Origin: Archangium gephyra
GTDB taxonomy: Bacteria > Myxococcota > Myxococcia > Myxococcales > Myxococcaceae
Reading direction: 5' to 3'
Assembly (NCBI RefSeq): GCF_001027285.1
Contig: NZ_CP011509.1
Location: 10,316,501 to 10,380,500 of the forward strand
Length of the DNA stretch: 64,000 nucleotides
A program made the position numbers and the translations under genes. Below the pieces are notes generated by a model that worked only from the letters and a program-made list of their open reading frames with translations, made no database searches and was not told the DNA's origin. Positions within the stretch are counted from its first letter, which is position 1, and every line of letters starts with the position of its first letter. Shown here one piece after another: positions 63,607 through 64,000 of the stretch.

Positions 63607-64000
63607 GCCCGAGCACCCGAGGCCTCACGGTGCTCCTCTGCGCGGCGGCCCTGCTCGGGGGCTGCAAGAAGGAGGAGCAGCCCGCGGCGAGCGAGGACCG
63701 CACCCTGGAGAAGCTGCGCCAGGAGGTGGACCGCGTGAACCAGGGCGGGGCTCCCTCCGCCGCGCCCGACGAGAGCGATCCCAACGCCCGGCTGGCGGGC
63801 CTCGCCGCCGGCCAGGAACAGGAGAAGCCCAGGACGTACACGCTGCCCTCCAAGGAGAAGGTGAAGGTGGACACGCTCGCGCTCCAGCCCACCGGGTTGG
63901 AGTCGCTGCACTCGCTGCGCGGCACGGGCAAGGTGGCCCTCACCACCGACGAGCTGTTCCTGCGCGTGAAGTTCGACGCGGAGAACGTCGGCGAGAGCGC
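63603..64000 (+). CDS. Lipoprotein, 3' end cut by window edge
   Basis: 132 codons visible. ATG 63603 overlaps the alaS TGA (ATGA), so the two are translationally coupled. The signal peptide ends in lipobox LLGGC (LTVLLCAAALLGGC), followed by a charged region (KKEEQPAASEDRTLEKLRQE) and the start of a beta-rich domain (TLALQPTGLESLHSLRGTGK, LTTDELFLRVKFDAENVGE). No family recognised. It may act in the envelope. Confidence 0.75.
   Translation, partial: MSPSTRGLTVLLCAAALLGGCKKEEQPAASEDRTLEKLRQEVDRVNQGGAPSAAPDESDPNARLAGLAAGQEQEKPRTYTLPSKEKVKVDTLALQPTGLESLHSLRGTGKVALTTDELFLRVKFDAENVGES

Overview
The window is high-GC DNA coding almost wall to wall. It very probably comes from a fruiting myxobacterium (Myxococcota, suborder Cystobacterineae, for example an Archangium, Cystobacter or Melittangium relative). 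The main reason is a complete myxobacterial type IV pilus (T4P) locus joined to a block coding for a roadblock protein, EF-P, AccB, AccC and a TPR protein matching SgmX. As I recall, this arrangement is typical of Myxococcus xanthus and its relatives. I saw no rRNA, tRNA, CRISPR array or insertion sequence.

Layout. (1) 1-5.7 kb: a truncated PlsC-type acyltransferase, a DUF3857/transglutaminase-like protein, and a YfhO-type membrane protein whose frame is broken as sequenced. (2) 5.7-11.2 kb, minus strand: a two-gene conflict-type operon. The first gene codes for a CHAT caspase-like protease with a SIR2-like tail. The second, overlapping by ATGA, codes for an nSTAND NTPase with a membrane helix and 14 WD40 repeats. 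(3) 11.3-29.3 kb, minus strand: from upstream to downstream pilQ, a lipoprotein, a roadblock protein, efp, accB, accC, sgmX, an ExeA-like AAA ATPase, tamB and a BamA/Omp85 barrel. (4) 29.4-47.1 kb: the rest of the pilus locus, namely pilB, pilT, pilC, pilS, pilR on the minus strand, then pilA and an ABC transporter (PilGHI-like) on the plus strand, then pilD, a second PilS/PilR pair and pilM-N-O-P on the minus strand. (5) 47.2-52.3 kb: ribF, trmB, a response regulator with a GGDEF domain, a lipoprotein, a proline-rich protein with a possible Sm/Hfq-like end, and a cupredoxin lipoprotein. (6) 52.3-64 kb: a DUF4173 membrane protein, an exonuclease-DinG helicase fusion, a membrane protein that looks like a dead site-2 protease, three HEAT-repeat genes, alaS and a truncated lipoprotein.

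How they work together. PilB and PilT are the extension and retraction ATPases, PilC is the platform, PilM-N-O-P the alignment complex, PilQ the secretin, PilD the prepilin peptidase and PilA the pilin. PilS/PilR would act on the pilA sigma-54 promoter, which is visible with a dyad about 95 bp upstream. SgmX is known in M. xanthus to link MglA polarity signalling to pilus assembly.

Two conserved genes (the YfhO gene and pilO) each lack one base needed to stay in frame. The pilO break lies in a run of seven G (C on the coding strand). Sequencing error, mutation or slippage cannot be separated from the sequence alone. The strongest candidate for an undescribed system is the CHAT/SIR2-like plus nSTAND-WD40 pair.
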